From the NCBI GenBank assembly GCA_021647205.1, contig JAKIVD010000022.1, positions 1 through 64,000 of the forward strand: a stretch of 64,000 bases of DNA. Direction: 5' to 3'. Made by a program: the position numbers and the translations under genes. Source of the DNA: Bacteroidales bacterium. GTDB taxonomy: Bacteria > Bacteroidota > Bacteroidia > Bacteroidales > F082. Shown piece by piece: positions 45,756 to 54,552 of this stretch. How positions within the stretch are numbered: the stretch's first letter is position 1; each line of letters opens with the position of its first letter. The notes beneath the pieces were generated by a model. That model did no database searches, was not told where the DNA came from, and saw only the letters and a list, made by a program, of their open reading frames with translations.

Positions 45756-47195
45756 CTAAAACTCGCAATTCAGCGGTGTACGCGGGAAAGGGATCACATC
45801 GCGGATATTGCCCATTCCGGTGAGGAACAATATCAGTCGTTCAAAACCCAAACCAAAACCGGCATGGGGCACGGTACCAAATTTACGGGTTTCGAGGTAC
45901 CACCACATCGACTCTTCGGGAATGTCCATCTCTTTCATCCGGGTGGCCAGTTTGTCGTATTCTTCTTCGCGCTGCGAACCCCCGATGATCTCACCAATTT
46001 GCGGGAACAACACATCCATCGCCCGGACGGTTTTACCGTCGTCATTTTGTTTCATGTAAAAGGCCTTGATTTCCTTTGGGTAATCCGTCAGAATAACCGG
46101 CTTTTTAAAATGCTTTTCCACCAGGTAGCGTTCGTGCTCCGATTGCAAATCGGCACCCCAGCCATCAATCACAAATTGGAAACGTTTCTTTTTGTTGGGC
46201 TTGGAATTGCGCAAAATCTGAATGGCCTCGGTGTAAGTAATCCGTTCAAAATCATTGTCCAGAACAAAGTTTAGCTTTTCAATCAATTCCATCGAACGCT
46301 CGTCGGCTTTCTTGTTTTTTTCTTCATCCAGCAGGCGTTTGCTTAAAAATTCAAGGTCGTCTTTGCAGTTGTCCAGCGCATAGCGGATTACATATTTCAA
46401 CATGTCTTCTGCCAAATCCATATCGTCGTTGATGTCGCAAAAAGCCACTTCGGGTTCAATCATCCAAAACTCGGCGAGGTGGCGGGTGGTGTTGGAGTTT
46501 TCGGCACGGAAAGTGGGTCCGAAAGTGTACACTTTAGAGAGGGCGAGGGCTGCCAGTTCGGCTTCCAGCTGACCCGAAACCGTGAGGTTGGTGGCTTTGC
46601 CGAAAAAGTCGGTTTGGAAATCTGCTTTCCCTTCTTCATTTTTAGGGATGTTGTTCAAATCGAGGGTGGTAACCTGGAACATTTCGCCGGCACCCTCGGC
46701 ATCCGAACCGGTGATAATGGGTGAATGGATATTGTAAAAACCCCGGTCGTTAAAGAATTTGTGGATGGCAAAAATCATCGCATGGCGGATACGGGCAATG
46801 GCACTAAACGTATTGGTACGGTAACGCAAATGTGCTTTTTCGCGCAGGAATTCAAGCGAGTGTTTTTTGGGTTGAAGCGGATAATCATTGGGGTTGGCCA
46901 CACCCAAGATTTCAATATCGGTGGCGTGTACTTCCACTTTTTGGCCGCTGCCCATCGACTCCGTTAAATCTCCTGTTACAGACAGGGCCGCCCCGGTATG
47001 GATTTTTTCCAGCAAAGGTTCCATCGCCGGCGACATCTCCACAACAAGCTGCACATTTTTAATGGTCGATCCGTCATTCAGCGCAATAAAGCTTACATTT
47101 TTGCTTCCGCGTTTGGTGCGTACCCAGCCTTTTACATTGACTTTGCTTCCAAAATCAGCACGTTCCAGCAAATCTTTAATCTCTGTTCTTTTCAC
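45756..47195 (-). CDS. asnS: asparaginyl-tRNA synthetase
   Basis: This class IIb synthetase charges tRNA-Asn. It has 479 residues. The N-terminal OB anticodon-binding domain ([21 protein letters not shown]) is followed by the catalytic core with motif 2 ([19 protein letters not shown]) and motif 3 ([15 protein letters not shown]). The ATG gives the expected [10 protein letters not shown] start. It has its own spacer on both sides. Its presence agrees with direct Asn-tRNA formation rather than transamidation. Confidence 0.97.
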   Translation of the reverse strand: MKRTEIKDLLERADFGSKVNVKGWVRTKRGSKNVSFIALNDGSTIKNVQLVVEMSPAMEPLLEKIHTGAALSVTGDLTESMGSGQKVEVHATDIEILGVANPNDYPLQPKKHSLEFLREKAHLRYRTNTFSAIARIRHAMIFAIHKFFNDRGFYNIHSPIITGSDAEGAGEMFQVTTLDLNNIPKNEEGKADFQTDFFGKATNLTVSGQLEAELAALALSKVYTFGPTFRAENSNTTRHLAEFWMIEPEVAFCDINDDMDLAEDMLKYVIRYALDNCKDDLEFLSKRLLDEEKNKKADERSMELIEKLNFVLDNDFERITYTEAIQILRNSKPNKKKRFQFVIDGWGADLQSEHERYLVEKHFKKPVILTDYPKEIKAFYMKQNDDGKTVRAMDVLFPQIGEIIGGSQREEEYDKLATRMKEMDIPEESMWWYLETRKFGTVPHAGFGLGFERLILFLTGMGNIRDVIPFPRTPLNCEF

Positions 47196-47380
47196 AATTA
47201 CGAGGGTTTAATAACACTGCAAAAAAACGAAAATTAGGGGAAACAACTTTGTTTTATTGTTACTAATTGAAATCATCTTCCCGCAGATTTCGCAGATTGA
47301 TACTGAGCATACATCATGTTTTTCTGCAAAAACCGGCTGGAATTTTAATTTAGTGTATAAATATGGGTTACTGTTGCAGG

Positions 47381-48280
47381 CTAATAAAACTCATATTCGT
47401 ATCGCGTAAGCAGAAAATTCGCTTTTGCCCCGCCAAACACCAGGGGGTCGGATGGGGCGGAATTCCCCATTTCGAAAGTGCGTTCTTCCACTACCAAGCC
47501 ATGGTCGCTGTACTTGTATTCGGTAAATCCCTCGACCAGGTTGTTGGAGCGGTTGATGGTTTCTTCGGTGATTATCCGGTTTTGCTTATCGTAAGTCGTG
47601 CGTTGCTGATGATGGCTGTTTTGGAGCAATATCCGGTTGCCGTTTTCGTCGTATTCGTACAGAACGGAATTGATTAAATTGCCGCTCCCGGAACGTTGGA
47701 CACTTTGTATCAACTTACCACCTTCATTGTACGCAAAGGTGGTTTTTGTTAGCAATTCATTGTTTTCGCCATAATCAATGCGGCTCAAAACCAGGTCCGA
47801 TTCATCGTATTCGTAAACCGAACGCTGTGAAACATGCCCTTCTTCATCAAAATGGGTTTCTTCGATGGGCCGCTGCTTGTTGTCAAATTTGATGGTTTCT
47901 TCCCCTTCGTTGTCCCCCTCTTCATCAATTATTTTTACAGATATAAATCGTTCGGAACGCTTTATTTTTTTGATGGATTTTCCACTGTCGCCATAAGTTA
48001 TTTCAATTTCCACGGGTTTGCCTTCTTCATCAAGATGATAATGAATGGCTTCACCCACTTCCCCCTCTTCAAAATAATGAATTTCGGAAATCATTTTGTT
48101 TTGATCGTTGTATTTGTAAGCACTTGCGCTTTCCGTTTTTCCGTTGGATGCATATTCAATTTCTTTCAGCAGGTTTTGCTGTTCATCAAATTCCTGCTGA
48201 AGGCTTTTGAATTCGTTGATGGGCCGACCGTCTTCACCAACGAATGCCGTGTATTTGCTTACTTGCTTGATTTTTGCCAT
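47381..48280 (-). CDS. YD/RHS-like repeat protein, unknown function
   Basis: I recognise only a repeat pattern. From the ATG at 48280 (MAKIKQVSKYTAF) there are 299 residues and no signal peptide. About nine short units of the form YxYxExGxxxxExxYxExG (for example YEYDENGNRILLQN, YKYNDQNKMISEIHY, YEYDESDLVLSRIDY, FAYNEGGKLIQSV) follow in a row, like the antiparallel strand-turn-strand units of YD/RHS or MORN-type repeats. Unlike RHS toxins there is no core-end motif and no C-terminal toxin domain. It is probably cytoplasmic, or exported by an unknown route. An upstream extension to 48322 is possible but has no leader. Confidence 0.7.
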   Translation of the reverse strand: MAKIKQVSKYTAFVGEDGRPINEFKSLQQEFDEQQNLLKEIEYASNGKTESASAYKYNDQNKMISEIHYFEEGEVGEAIHYHLDEEGKPVEIEITYGDSGKSIKKIKRSERFISVKIIDEEGDNEGEETIKFDNKQRPIEETHFDEEGHVSQRSVYEYDESDLVLSRIDYGENNELLTKTTFAYNEGGKLIQSVQRSGSGNLINSVLYEYDENGNRILLQNSHHQQRTTYDKQNRIITEETINRSNNLVEGFTEYKYSDHGLVVEERTFEMGNSAPSDPLVFGGAKANFLLTRYEYEFY

Positions 48281-48354
48281 TTTGTTTACAATAAAACAAG
48301 GTGTGATTTTGAAAGTACACAAAGATAAGCAAAATGAAGGTGTTGATGGTGATC

Positions 48355-49254
48355 CTATGGATTATCCGTATAATACTTCTTCCACCGTCTTTGTTCCCGA
48401 TTATAAAAAGAGGTGAACTTTTCGGGGGGGCCTGTTTTACAGTTGATGGGATGGGCTGTTTCGGGATGCTGGAACGAAATTTCAACCGAACTCAAAAACA
48501 GGCCCTTCCCTTTCAGCCTGACCGAAACATTGCCGTATTTATCGTCACCCAAAACAGGAAATCCAAGTGTTGAGAGATGAATACGCAACTGATGTGTCCG
48601 TCCGCTTTCGGGAAACAAATCAACAACTGACATCCATTGGGTGTGTAGCGAGCGGCCGTGTTTTATTAACTGATAGCGGGTAAGTGCCGCTTGTTCTTCG
48701 ATGCCTGTTTCGATGATGCCTTGTTTAGGCATTTTACCAGCAACAATGGCGCGGTATCTTTTTTTAACCTGATGGTTTTGAAATTGTTGCCCCAGTTTCA
48801 TCAGTGCGTTGGCAGTTTTGGCAATAACAAGCAATCCGGATGTTGGGTAGTCCAGGCGGTGGACCGGCCGTGGAATTTTAAGGGCATCTTTTTCGGCAGA
48901 AAGTTTCAGGTTAAAAAGCAGGGCATTTTGGATAGTTTTGAAGCGGTTACCACTCACCGGATATCCGGGTGGTTTGTTGATAACGGCCAGGTGCCCGTCT
49001 TCGAAAACAATTTTAAGGCAAAGCGGAAATATTTTTGGGATGTGTGTTTCCGGGTCAATCCATTCAACTTTTTGCCCGGCCTGCAGCCAAAGGCCTTCCC
49101 CTGCTACTTCTCCATCCACCCACATCTCACCCCTTTTGATGATTTTTTTTAAAGCGCTTCGTGATGGAATGGTTGAAAAAACACGGAGGGAAAAATCGAT
49201 GAGCCTGACGGGAATATCCTCCACGCCAACATCATATTTTTCTAAAACAATCAT
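48355..49254 (-). CDS. RluA family pseudouridine synthase
   Basis: This enzyme converts uridines in rRNA or tRNA to pseudouridine. It has 299 residues, with an S4 RNA-binding domain at the N-terminus (SRSALKKIIKRGEMWVDGEV) and the catalytic HRLDYPTSG with Asp135. AINKPPG-type strand (AVINKPPGYPVSG), TGRTHQIR-like SGRTHQLRIHL and LGDDKYG are also present. Which uridine it modifies (RluC/RluD-like) cannot be told. It stands alone. Confidence 0.92.
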   Translation of the reverse strand: MIVLEKYDVGVEDIPVRLIDFSLRVFSTIPSRSALKKIIKRGEMWVDGEVAGEGLWLQAGQKVEWIDPETHIPKIFPLCLKIVFEDGHLAVINKPPGYPVSGNRFKTIQNALLFNLKLSAEKDALKIPRPVHRLDYPTSGLLVIAKTANALMKLGQQFQNHQVKKRYRAIVAGKMPKQGIIETGIEEQAALTRYQLIKHGRSLHTQWMSVVDLFPESGRTHQLRIHLSTLGFPVLGDDKYGNVSVRLKGKGLFLSSVEISFQHPETAHPINCKTGPPEKFTSFYNREQRRWKKYYTDNP

Positions 49255-49335
49255 GAGTCATAAGGGCATTGGCAGGTAAAAAGTACTGGGCAAATATTTA
49301 TTAAATTTCCGGTCAAACACCACCGGACGGGGATA

Positions 49336-51252
49336 TTATTGCTCTTGGGTATCAACCCTCGATTTCAAAAATTTCATATATTTTTCATAGTCTTCGTCAG
49401 GTTTTTTCGTATTGCAATTCAGTAAAGTTATATAGGCATTGGTATATTCTTTTTCCTTGTAATACACATTGATTTTATTGTACAGGCTTGGCTCGTAATG
49501 AGGGAATAATTCAAGGGATCGGTTCAGGTACACCAGGGCCTGCTTGCTGTTGTTCAATTCTGCTGAAACAATGGCAAGGTTACTGAGCACGGCAATTTGT
49601 GTGGGGAAATATTTCAATGCCAGTTGAAGGTCAGCATAGGCCTGCCTGTAATTCTGCATCCGCATATTGGCAATTCCTTTGTAGATAGGAATAGGCAAGG
49701 CATTGTAATCAATTGTTGTGAACTTTGTAAAAGCCTTATCCGCATAAGCGATAATCTTTTTCTGGTTCCGTGTATTCATTTCCCGGTTTAATTTTCGCAC
49801 ATTAACTTCCGCCCTGATCAAGATGCCGGCATAGTAAATTGAAAAAACAGCCGGTAAAATCATCAGTAACAGAATTTGGGTATATGTTTTATTTTTTATC
49901 TGTCCCGGCTTTTTTTGCCTTGCGTAGTAAGCACTTAAAATAGCCGCCATCATAATCATCAGATAAACCTGGTGATTTATCCTTTCCAGCGGAAATGTGA
50001 AAAAGGCAATGGCCAGATAACCACCTATTCCTGAGAGCGTCAACAAGGTCAGCAGTAGTTTGTTTTTATCTGTTTCACTGAACAACACCTTAAATCCGTA
50101 AACAGCAATAATGATGAAAATCAGCAGGTAGAGCAACAAACCGATGGTTCCTTTTTCAGACAACACCCACAGAAAATCGTTATGGGGCCGCCGCCAGTTT
50201 TGGTAATCGGAGCCATAGTTAACTTTGTAATAAGGCACAATGGCTATTTTCCAGTTTCCGGTACCAACACCAAGCAAGAAGTTATCCTGCGACAAATCCC
50301 AGGTTGAGCCCCACATTTTTAAGCGCCCCTGGTTGTTGTGCGACTGGCTGTCGAAAAGTGACGAAACCTGATATTTCACTAAAGAAAGCGTACCCGATTT
50401 TTGAAAAACCAGAAAACTGGCTGCTGCCACAACCATGAGAATCATGCCGATTGCAAGCCCCTTTTTACGCAAACCGGAATATCCGGAAGCCCTGTTTTTA
50501 AACGTGACAATGAGCCATAAAACAAGTGTGCTTAACAGAAAAACGAGCGTTGCTACCCAAACCGACCGGGTTTGCAAAATCACGATGTTTAACAAAATCA
50601 ATAAAGTTGAATAAATACTGAGTCCCCGCCACCATTTTTTAAGAAGCATGATGCCGTAAAAAGTAAAGGGCAACATCAGGAACAACGAAATGGCAAATTG
50701 GTTTTTGTGGGCCATCAATCCCTTAACCTCATACAATGCCATTAACAAATCGTAGCCCGAATGACCCGGAACCTTGTCGAAATACTGGTACAAGCCGATT
50801 GATGTTGCGATTAGCGCGCTCAATACCACACATTTAACCAGGAAGGAAGTGGCCTGTTTGTAAGCAATAAAAATCCGGACAGCAAAAATCAACAGGGCAG
50901 CCGAAAGGAAAGTTTTAGTGATGTCGAAGGTGCCTTCTGCCGGATTGACAGCGTGTGTAACCGAAAAAATGGACCAAAGGAAATACAGCAAAAACACCGG
51001 AAAAACAGGTAGTCTGATAAAATTAATCGGGGGCTTGTCCCGTAAGGGTTTTCTTATATTCAGTAAGGTAACAAGGAGGATGACAATTCCAAGGGCCAGC
51101 AACCTCGGCGCTAAATTGGCATCCATTGTTTTGGTTGAAAAAACTAACGGAATGACAAGGACTGCCGAAACCAATAGAAAATACAAGTCAAGAGGTCTGG
51201 GTTTCGTTGGGGTGTTCCCCGCTAATTTCGTTTTTCGTTTCCTGTTTTTCAT
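49336..51252 (-). CDS. O-antigen ligase/polymerase-like membrane protein with C-terminal TPRs
   Basis: This is a polytopic inner-membrane protein of 638 residues, with about 12 hydrophobic segments (residues 20-480). The Wzy/WaaL (O-antigen ligase) family region shows VGTGNWKIAIVPYY and WRRPHNDFLWVLSEKGTIGLLLYL, with the conserved Arg and His on a periplasmic loop. The last 130 residues hold TPR-like repeats (MRMQNYRQAYADLQLALKYFPTQ given as MRMQNYRQAYADLQLALKYF, then NLAIVSAELNNSKQALVYLN). It would polymerise glycan or join it to lipid A. It opens the polysaccharide locus and is divergent from the wzm-wzt exporter. Confidence 0.85.
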   Translation of the reverse strand: MKNRKRKTKLAGNTPTKPRPLDLYFLLVSAVLVIPLVFSTKTMDANLAPRLLALGIVILLVTLLNIRKPLRDKPPINFIRLPVFPVFLLYFLWSIFSVTHAVNPAEGTFDITKTFLSAALLIFAVRIFIAYKQATSFLVKCVVLSALIATSIGLYQYFDKVPGHSGYDLLMALYEVKGLMAHKNQFAISLFLMLPFTFYGIMLLKKWWRGLSIYSTLLILLNIVILQTRSVWVATLVFLLSTLVLWLIVTFKNRASGYSGLRKKGLAIGMILMVVAAASFLVFQKSGTLSLVKYQVSSLFDSQSHNNQGRLKMWGSTWDLSQDNFLLGVGTGNWKIAIVPYYKVNYGSDYQNWRRPHNDFLWVLSEKGTIGLLLYLLIFIIIAVYGFKVLFSETDKNKLLLTLLTLSGIGGYLAIAFFTFPLERINHQVYLMIMMAAILSAYYARQKKPGQIKNKTYTQILLLMILPAVFSIYYAGILIRAEVNVRKLNREMNTRNQKKIIAYADKAFTKFTTIDYNALPIPIYKGIANMRMQNYRQAYADLQLALKYFPTQIAVLSNLAIVSAELNNSKQALVYLNRSLELFPHYEPSLYNKINVYYKEKEYTNAYITLLNCNTKKPDEDYEKYMKFLKSRVDTQEQ

Positions 51253-51293
51253 CTGTTTATATTCTTGAAATAATCATTCTCGTGTATGCACCC

Positions 51294-51312
51294 ACGGGTG
51301 AACCCGTCGGTT
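51294..51312. repeat. acgggtgaacccgt palindrome, copy 1
   Basis: The core acgggt-gaacccgt is a short palindrome and matches 17 of 22 bases of the element at 60101-60122. Confidence 0.55.
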
Positions 51313-51399
51313 CATGGATGTTTCCCATTTAATCTTGTAGTTGTTGTGCACTCTATTCCTGCGAACCAAGCGTAAAACTCGTAAAATAAACCGCACAAA

Positions 51400-51427
51400 C
51401 TTTTCCAAAGTGCTGAAACCTGGAAAT
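51400..51427. repeat. decayed copy of the ccaaagtt palindrome
   Basis: The left arm cttttccaaag is identical to the arm at 45720-45730; the right arm is degenerate (acctggaaa). The bases that follow (aacagactaactcacaaagtcc) resemble those after the copy at 39112-39141. Confidence 0.5.
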
Positions 51428-51686
51428 ATAACAGACTAACTCACAAAGTCCAAGCTCCAGCCAGGGTTGTACCATTAGCAAAGTTAGCGTATTTTTTGAC
51501 AATGGGTTCAAAGGCCGGTTAATTCAAGAACTTAATGAAAAGTGCACCACTTAGAGGGATTCACCTTTTAACGGGACAAAAAAACGCTTATTATTGCATA
51601 AGAAAAGAGTTGCGGAAAATAGCTTTAGCCTGTGGCTGAGGTGGCGAAGCTGTGGAAAATAGCAGCAAAAAACAAAACTTATTAGT

Positions 51687-52511
51687 GTGCTGACGAACAA
51701 AATAAAACAACTGACCGGCGAGGCTGCCGGTTTTCTTTCTGATTTTTATAACAGCCGGAGAATCATATTTGTACTGGCCCGGAGGGAATTTAAAATAACC
51801 TACGGAACCAATTACCTGGGTTTTGCATGGGCAGTACTCGAGCCGCTGACGATGATGATGATATTGCTTCTGGTATTTACCTACCTGCGTGCAAGGGCGT
51901 CAAACGATTATCCTTTTGTTGTGTATTTGCTTTCAGGTGTTGTTGCTTTCGAGTTCTTTAACAAAAGTCTCATGCAGGCCACCCGGAGTATTAAATTCCA
52001 TTCGTTTTTGCTTAAACAGGGAGGGTTCAGGATGGCAATCCTGCCCATCATCAACATACTGTCCACATTAAAAACACATTTAGTCATCCTTATCATTGCC
52101 GTTTCAATTTTTGCTTTCTTTGGTGTTTACCCTTCGTTTTACTGGTTCCAGCTTATTTACTATATTTTTGCCGTTGTTGTTCTGTTAATCGGGCTTTCCT
52201 GGATTACGGCTTCCCTGGTACTCTTCATTCCGGATATTCAATATATCATCAATATCGTAATCCGGACAGCATTTTTCCTCACACCAATTTTCTGGGACAT
52301 GTCGATGTTTCCTCCAAAAGCGGCATTAATTCTGAAATTAAACCCCTTGTATCATATTGTTGAAGGTTACCGGAATTGTTTTCTGTATCACCAGGCATTT
52401 TGGAGCGATACCTATTCTTTTGTTTCATTTTGGATAATTACCTCCATCATTTTTATCACGGGAATTTTCGTTTTTAAACGATTGCGGCCCCATTTTGCTG
52501 ATGTTGTTTAG
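51687..52511 (+). CDS. wzm: polysaccharide ABC exporter permease (Wzm type)
   Basis: This is an ABC-2 type inner-membrane permease of 274 residues with six hydrophobic helices, preceded by an amphipathic N-terminal region. LARREFKITYGTNYLGFAWAVLEP is the typical Wzm/TagG segment, given here as LARREFKITY and GFAWAVLEP. Toward the end is the conserved FFLTPIFWDMSMFP. The GTG at 51687 is the only reasonable start, as no upstream in-frame ATG exists. With the ATPase gene 36 bases downstream it forms a Wzm/Wzt exporter that moves lipid-linked glycan across the inner membrane. Confidence 0.9.
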   Translation: MLTNKIKQLTGEAAGFLSDFYNSRRIIFVLARREFKITYGTNYLGFAWAVLEPLTMMMILLLVFTYLRARASNDYPFVVYLLSGVVAFEFFNKSLMQATRSIKFHSFLLKQGGFRMAILPIINILSTLKTHLVILIIAVSIFAFFGVYPSFYWFQLIYYIFAVVVLLIGLSWITASLVLFIPDIQYIINIVIRTAFFLTPIFWDMSMFPPKAALILKLNPLYHIVEGYRNCFLYHQAFWSDTYSFVSFWIITSIIFITGIFVFKRLRPHFADVV

Positions 52512-52547
52512 CTTTCTCAACCATTTGTCAACCGTAGAATATTTTGT

Positions 52548-53324
52548 ATGAGTGTCAATCCACAAATTAAATTAAACAAGGTTTCGAAAAAATTCAGGCT
52601 GTACAGCAAGAATACCGACCGGGTTCTTGAAGCACTGATGCCACATAAACGAAGAAGGTTTACTGATTTTTACGCCGTCCGAAACCTTGACCTTCATATT
52701 TACAAAGGGGAGACAGTGGGCATTGTCGGAAGGAATGGTACGGGAAAATCCACTTTGCTAAAACTGATTGCCGGAATCACTTTGCCCACCAGTGGTCAGT
52801 TGAAGGTGTCAGGAAATGTCGTCCCCCTGCTCGACATGGGTGGCGGGTTTCATCCGGAGCTGAGTGGTTACGACAATGTTTACTACTATACCACACTGCT
52901 TGGCTACTCGAAGGAAGAAACAGCGGACATTATTCAGCGTGTGGTTGACTTTGCCGAAGTGGGCGATTTTATCAACCAACCGTTAAAAACATATTCAACC
53001 GGAATGAGATCACGGCTTGCTTTTTCGGTCAGCATCAATATCAACCCCGAAATTTTATTGGTTGATGAAGTGCTGGCCGTCGGGGATGAATCTTTCAAGA
53101 AAAAGAGCAAAGAAAAGATGCAGGAGTTGTTTAAATCGGGCAATACGATTCTCTTTGTTTCTCATTCGCCAACAGATATTAAAGAATTGTGTACCAAGGC
53201 TGTCATGCTCTATAATGGGGAAAAAATGGCAGAGGGCAACCCGGATGATGTTTTAAAGTATTATTATCAGTTTTATCAAAATCCGGACAATTTAATCAAC
53301 AAACCGCCACAGGTTTTGTTGTAA
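52548..53324 (+). CDS. wzt: polysaccharide ABC exporter ATPase (Wzt type, without C-terminal domain)
   Basis: This ATPase of 258 residues powers the Wzm permease. Walker A is GRNGTGKST near residue 65, the Q-loop region is GGGFHPELSG, the signature is YSTGMRSRLAFSV, Walker B is EILLVDEVLAVGD, and the H-loop is LFVSHSP. The protein ends soon after the nucleotide-binding domain. The C-terminal carbohydrate-binding domain that full-length Wzt uses to recognise capped O-antigen is missing. Its last 33 bases overlap the convergent glycosyltransferase gene. Confidence 0.93.
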   Translation: MSVNPQIKLNKVSKKFRLYSKNTDRVLEALMPHKRRRFTDFYAVRNLDLHIYKGETVGIVGRNGTGKSTLLKLIAGITLPTSGQLKVSGNVVPLLDMGGGFHPELSGYDNVYYYTTLLGYSKEETADIIQRVVDFAEVGDFINQPLKTYSTGMRSRLAFSVSININPEILLVDEVLAVGDESFKKKSKEKMQELFKSGNTILFVSHSPTDIKELCTKAVMLYNGEKMAEGNPDDVLKYYYQFYQNPDNLINKPPQVLL

Positions 53325-54485
53325 GAAGTTATTGATTCTGACTTTCAGGATGTATTGAAATTTAGGGTGAACTTTTGGTTTATTCCGTAAATCATTACAC
53401 ATTTTTAACAGTTCATCGATATTTTTTTCGACTAGCGCAGGTGAACAAAGTTTTTCGTTCAGTTGTTGTCCGGCAAGGCCCATTTTCTTTTGCAGGTCAA
53501 CATTATTAAGCAATTTCAGAACCGCATCAGCAAAATCTTCCGGGCTGTCGGCAATAAACATGTGCACACCATTTTCGGCTTCAAATCCTTGTGCACCAAT
53601 GGAGGTGGAAACAACCGGAAGCCCAAAAGCCAAGGCCTCGTTCACTTTGCCTTTCATGCCACCGCCATAACGCAAGGGGGCAATTGAGAGGGCTGCCGAT
53701 TCGAGAAATGGGGTTGTTTCGGGGACGTAACCCTTTACCTGAACACCTTGCATTGTTGCCAGTTCTTTTATTTCTTTTGTCGGCTGGCTACCGACAATCA
53801 ACAATTTTACATCCTTTTTTTTCGCCAGAACCAACGGCCAGATTTCTTTGGTAAACCAAAGCATCCCGTCAACATTTGGTGGCCAGGCATAACAACCAAT
53901 GAACAACAATGAGGGTTCTCTTACTTTGTCAATTCGTTTTACGGTTGACACTACATTTGGAATCAATGAAACATTTTCGACACCCTCTTTTTCGACCAGA
54001 TGATCTCGGTCCTGTTTACTGACAGCAATCGTGATGTCGGCCAAATGATAAACGGCACATTCCCTTTTTTTGGTCCTCTTCACTTTTCGTCTGCTAATTT
54101 GTCCCAGTTTGTATTGGGTTTCTTCACGTGCAAAATGAAAATCGACACTATCAACAATTACGACTGCCCTGGGCTGGTGTTTTATAAACGAAATCATGTA
54201 TTTTTCAGCAGCCCAAAAGAACTCGAAAAAACCAATGTCATACGATTCCTCTTTTATTGTTTTTCCAAACCAGCTCTCGTTGAGCGGTAAAAACCGGATA
54301 TTCAGGCTTTTAATATGGTTAATATATTTTTTGGTTTCTTCAGGTTTAAGCCAGGGTTGGTGGTTGGGGATACAAAAGCTGACATCGTGTTTTGAAGCAA
54401 GGATTTTTAAAATCCCCAAAAACCTTCTGTCGCCTGAACTGAAATCGGGTTTGGGAATAATTTCGGAGATAACAAGGATTTTCAT
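53292..54485 (-). CDS. glycosyltransferase, GT4-like
   Basis: This is a GT-B glycosyltransferase of 397 residues from the ATG at 54485 (MKILVISEIIPKPDFSSGD). The donor-binding half shows LLFIGCYAWPPNVDGMLWF, VKGYVPETTPFLESAALSIAPL and GGGMKGKVNEALAFGLPVVST, with the E-x7-E-type motif. The same protein type forms the middle part (residues about 404-750) of the 1,233-residue fusion at 56369; the two share GYVPETTP/GFVPETKP, APLR[YF]GGGMKGKVNEA and MGLAGQQLN. The acceptor is unknown. It is on the opposite strand to its neighbours and overlaps wzt by 33 bases. Confidence 0.9.
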   Translation of the reverse strand: MKILVISEIIPKPDFSSGDRRFLGILKILASKHDVSFCIPNHQPWLKPEETKKYINHIKSLNIRFLPLNESWFGKTIKEESYDIGFFEFFWAAEKYMISFIKHQPRAVVIVDSVDFHFAREETQYKLGQISRRKVKRTKKRECAVYHLADITIAVSKQDRDHLVEKEGVENVSLIPNVVSTVKRIDKVREPSLLFIGCYAWPPNVDGMLWFTKEIWPLVLAKKKDVKLLIVGSQPTKEIKELATMQGVQVKGYVPETTPFLESAALSIAPLRYGGGMKGKVNEALAFGLPVVSTSIGAQGFEAENGVHMFIADSPEDFADAVLKLLNNVDLQKKMGLAGQQLNEKLCSPALVEKNIDELLKMCNDLRNKPKVHPKFQYILKVRINNFLQQNLWRFVD

Positions 54486-54511
54486 ATTTTGCTTACCAAT
54501 GGCCTTTGGTG

Positions 54512-54519
54512 CAAACATA
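54512..54519 (-). promoter_or_regulatory. -7 promoter box for the GT4 gene
   Basis: On the minus strand this reads TATGTTTG (TAnnTTTG), 26 bases before the ATG at 54485, in the 67-base divergent spacer. Confidence 0.4.
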
Positions 54520-54552
54520 ATGTATTTTCAAACAAAGTAACTGTTAGCGTTC

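Larger units (their letters stand above)
51253..51686. other. 434-base spacer with repeat copies between the ligase gene and wzm
   Basis: This divergent spacer has no supported gene. It contains a gggtgaacccgtcggtt palindrome (51294-51312), a decayed cttttccaaag palindrome copy (51400-51427), and a direct repeat of ggaaaatagc (51616 and 51654). It must also hold the promoters of both flanking genes, but I find no exact TAnnTTTG box. Confidence 0.6.
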
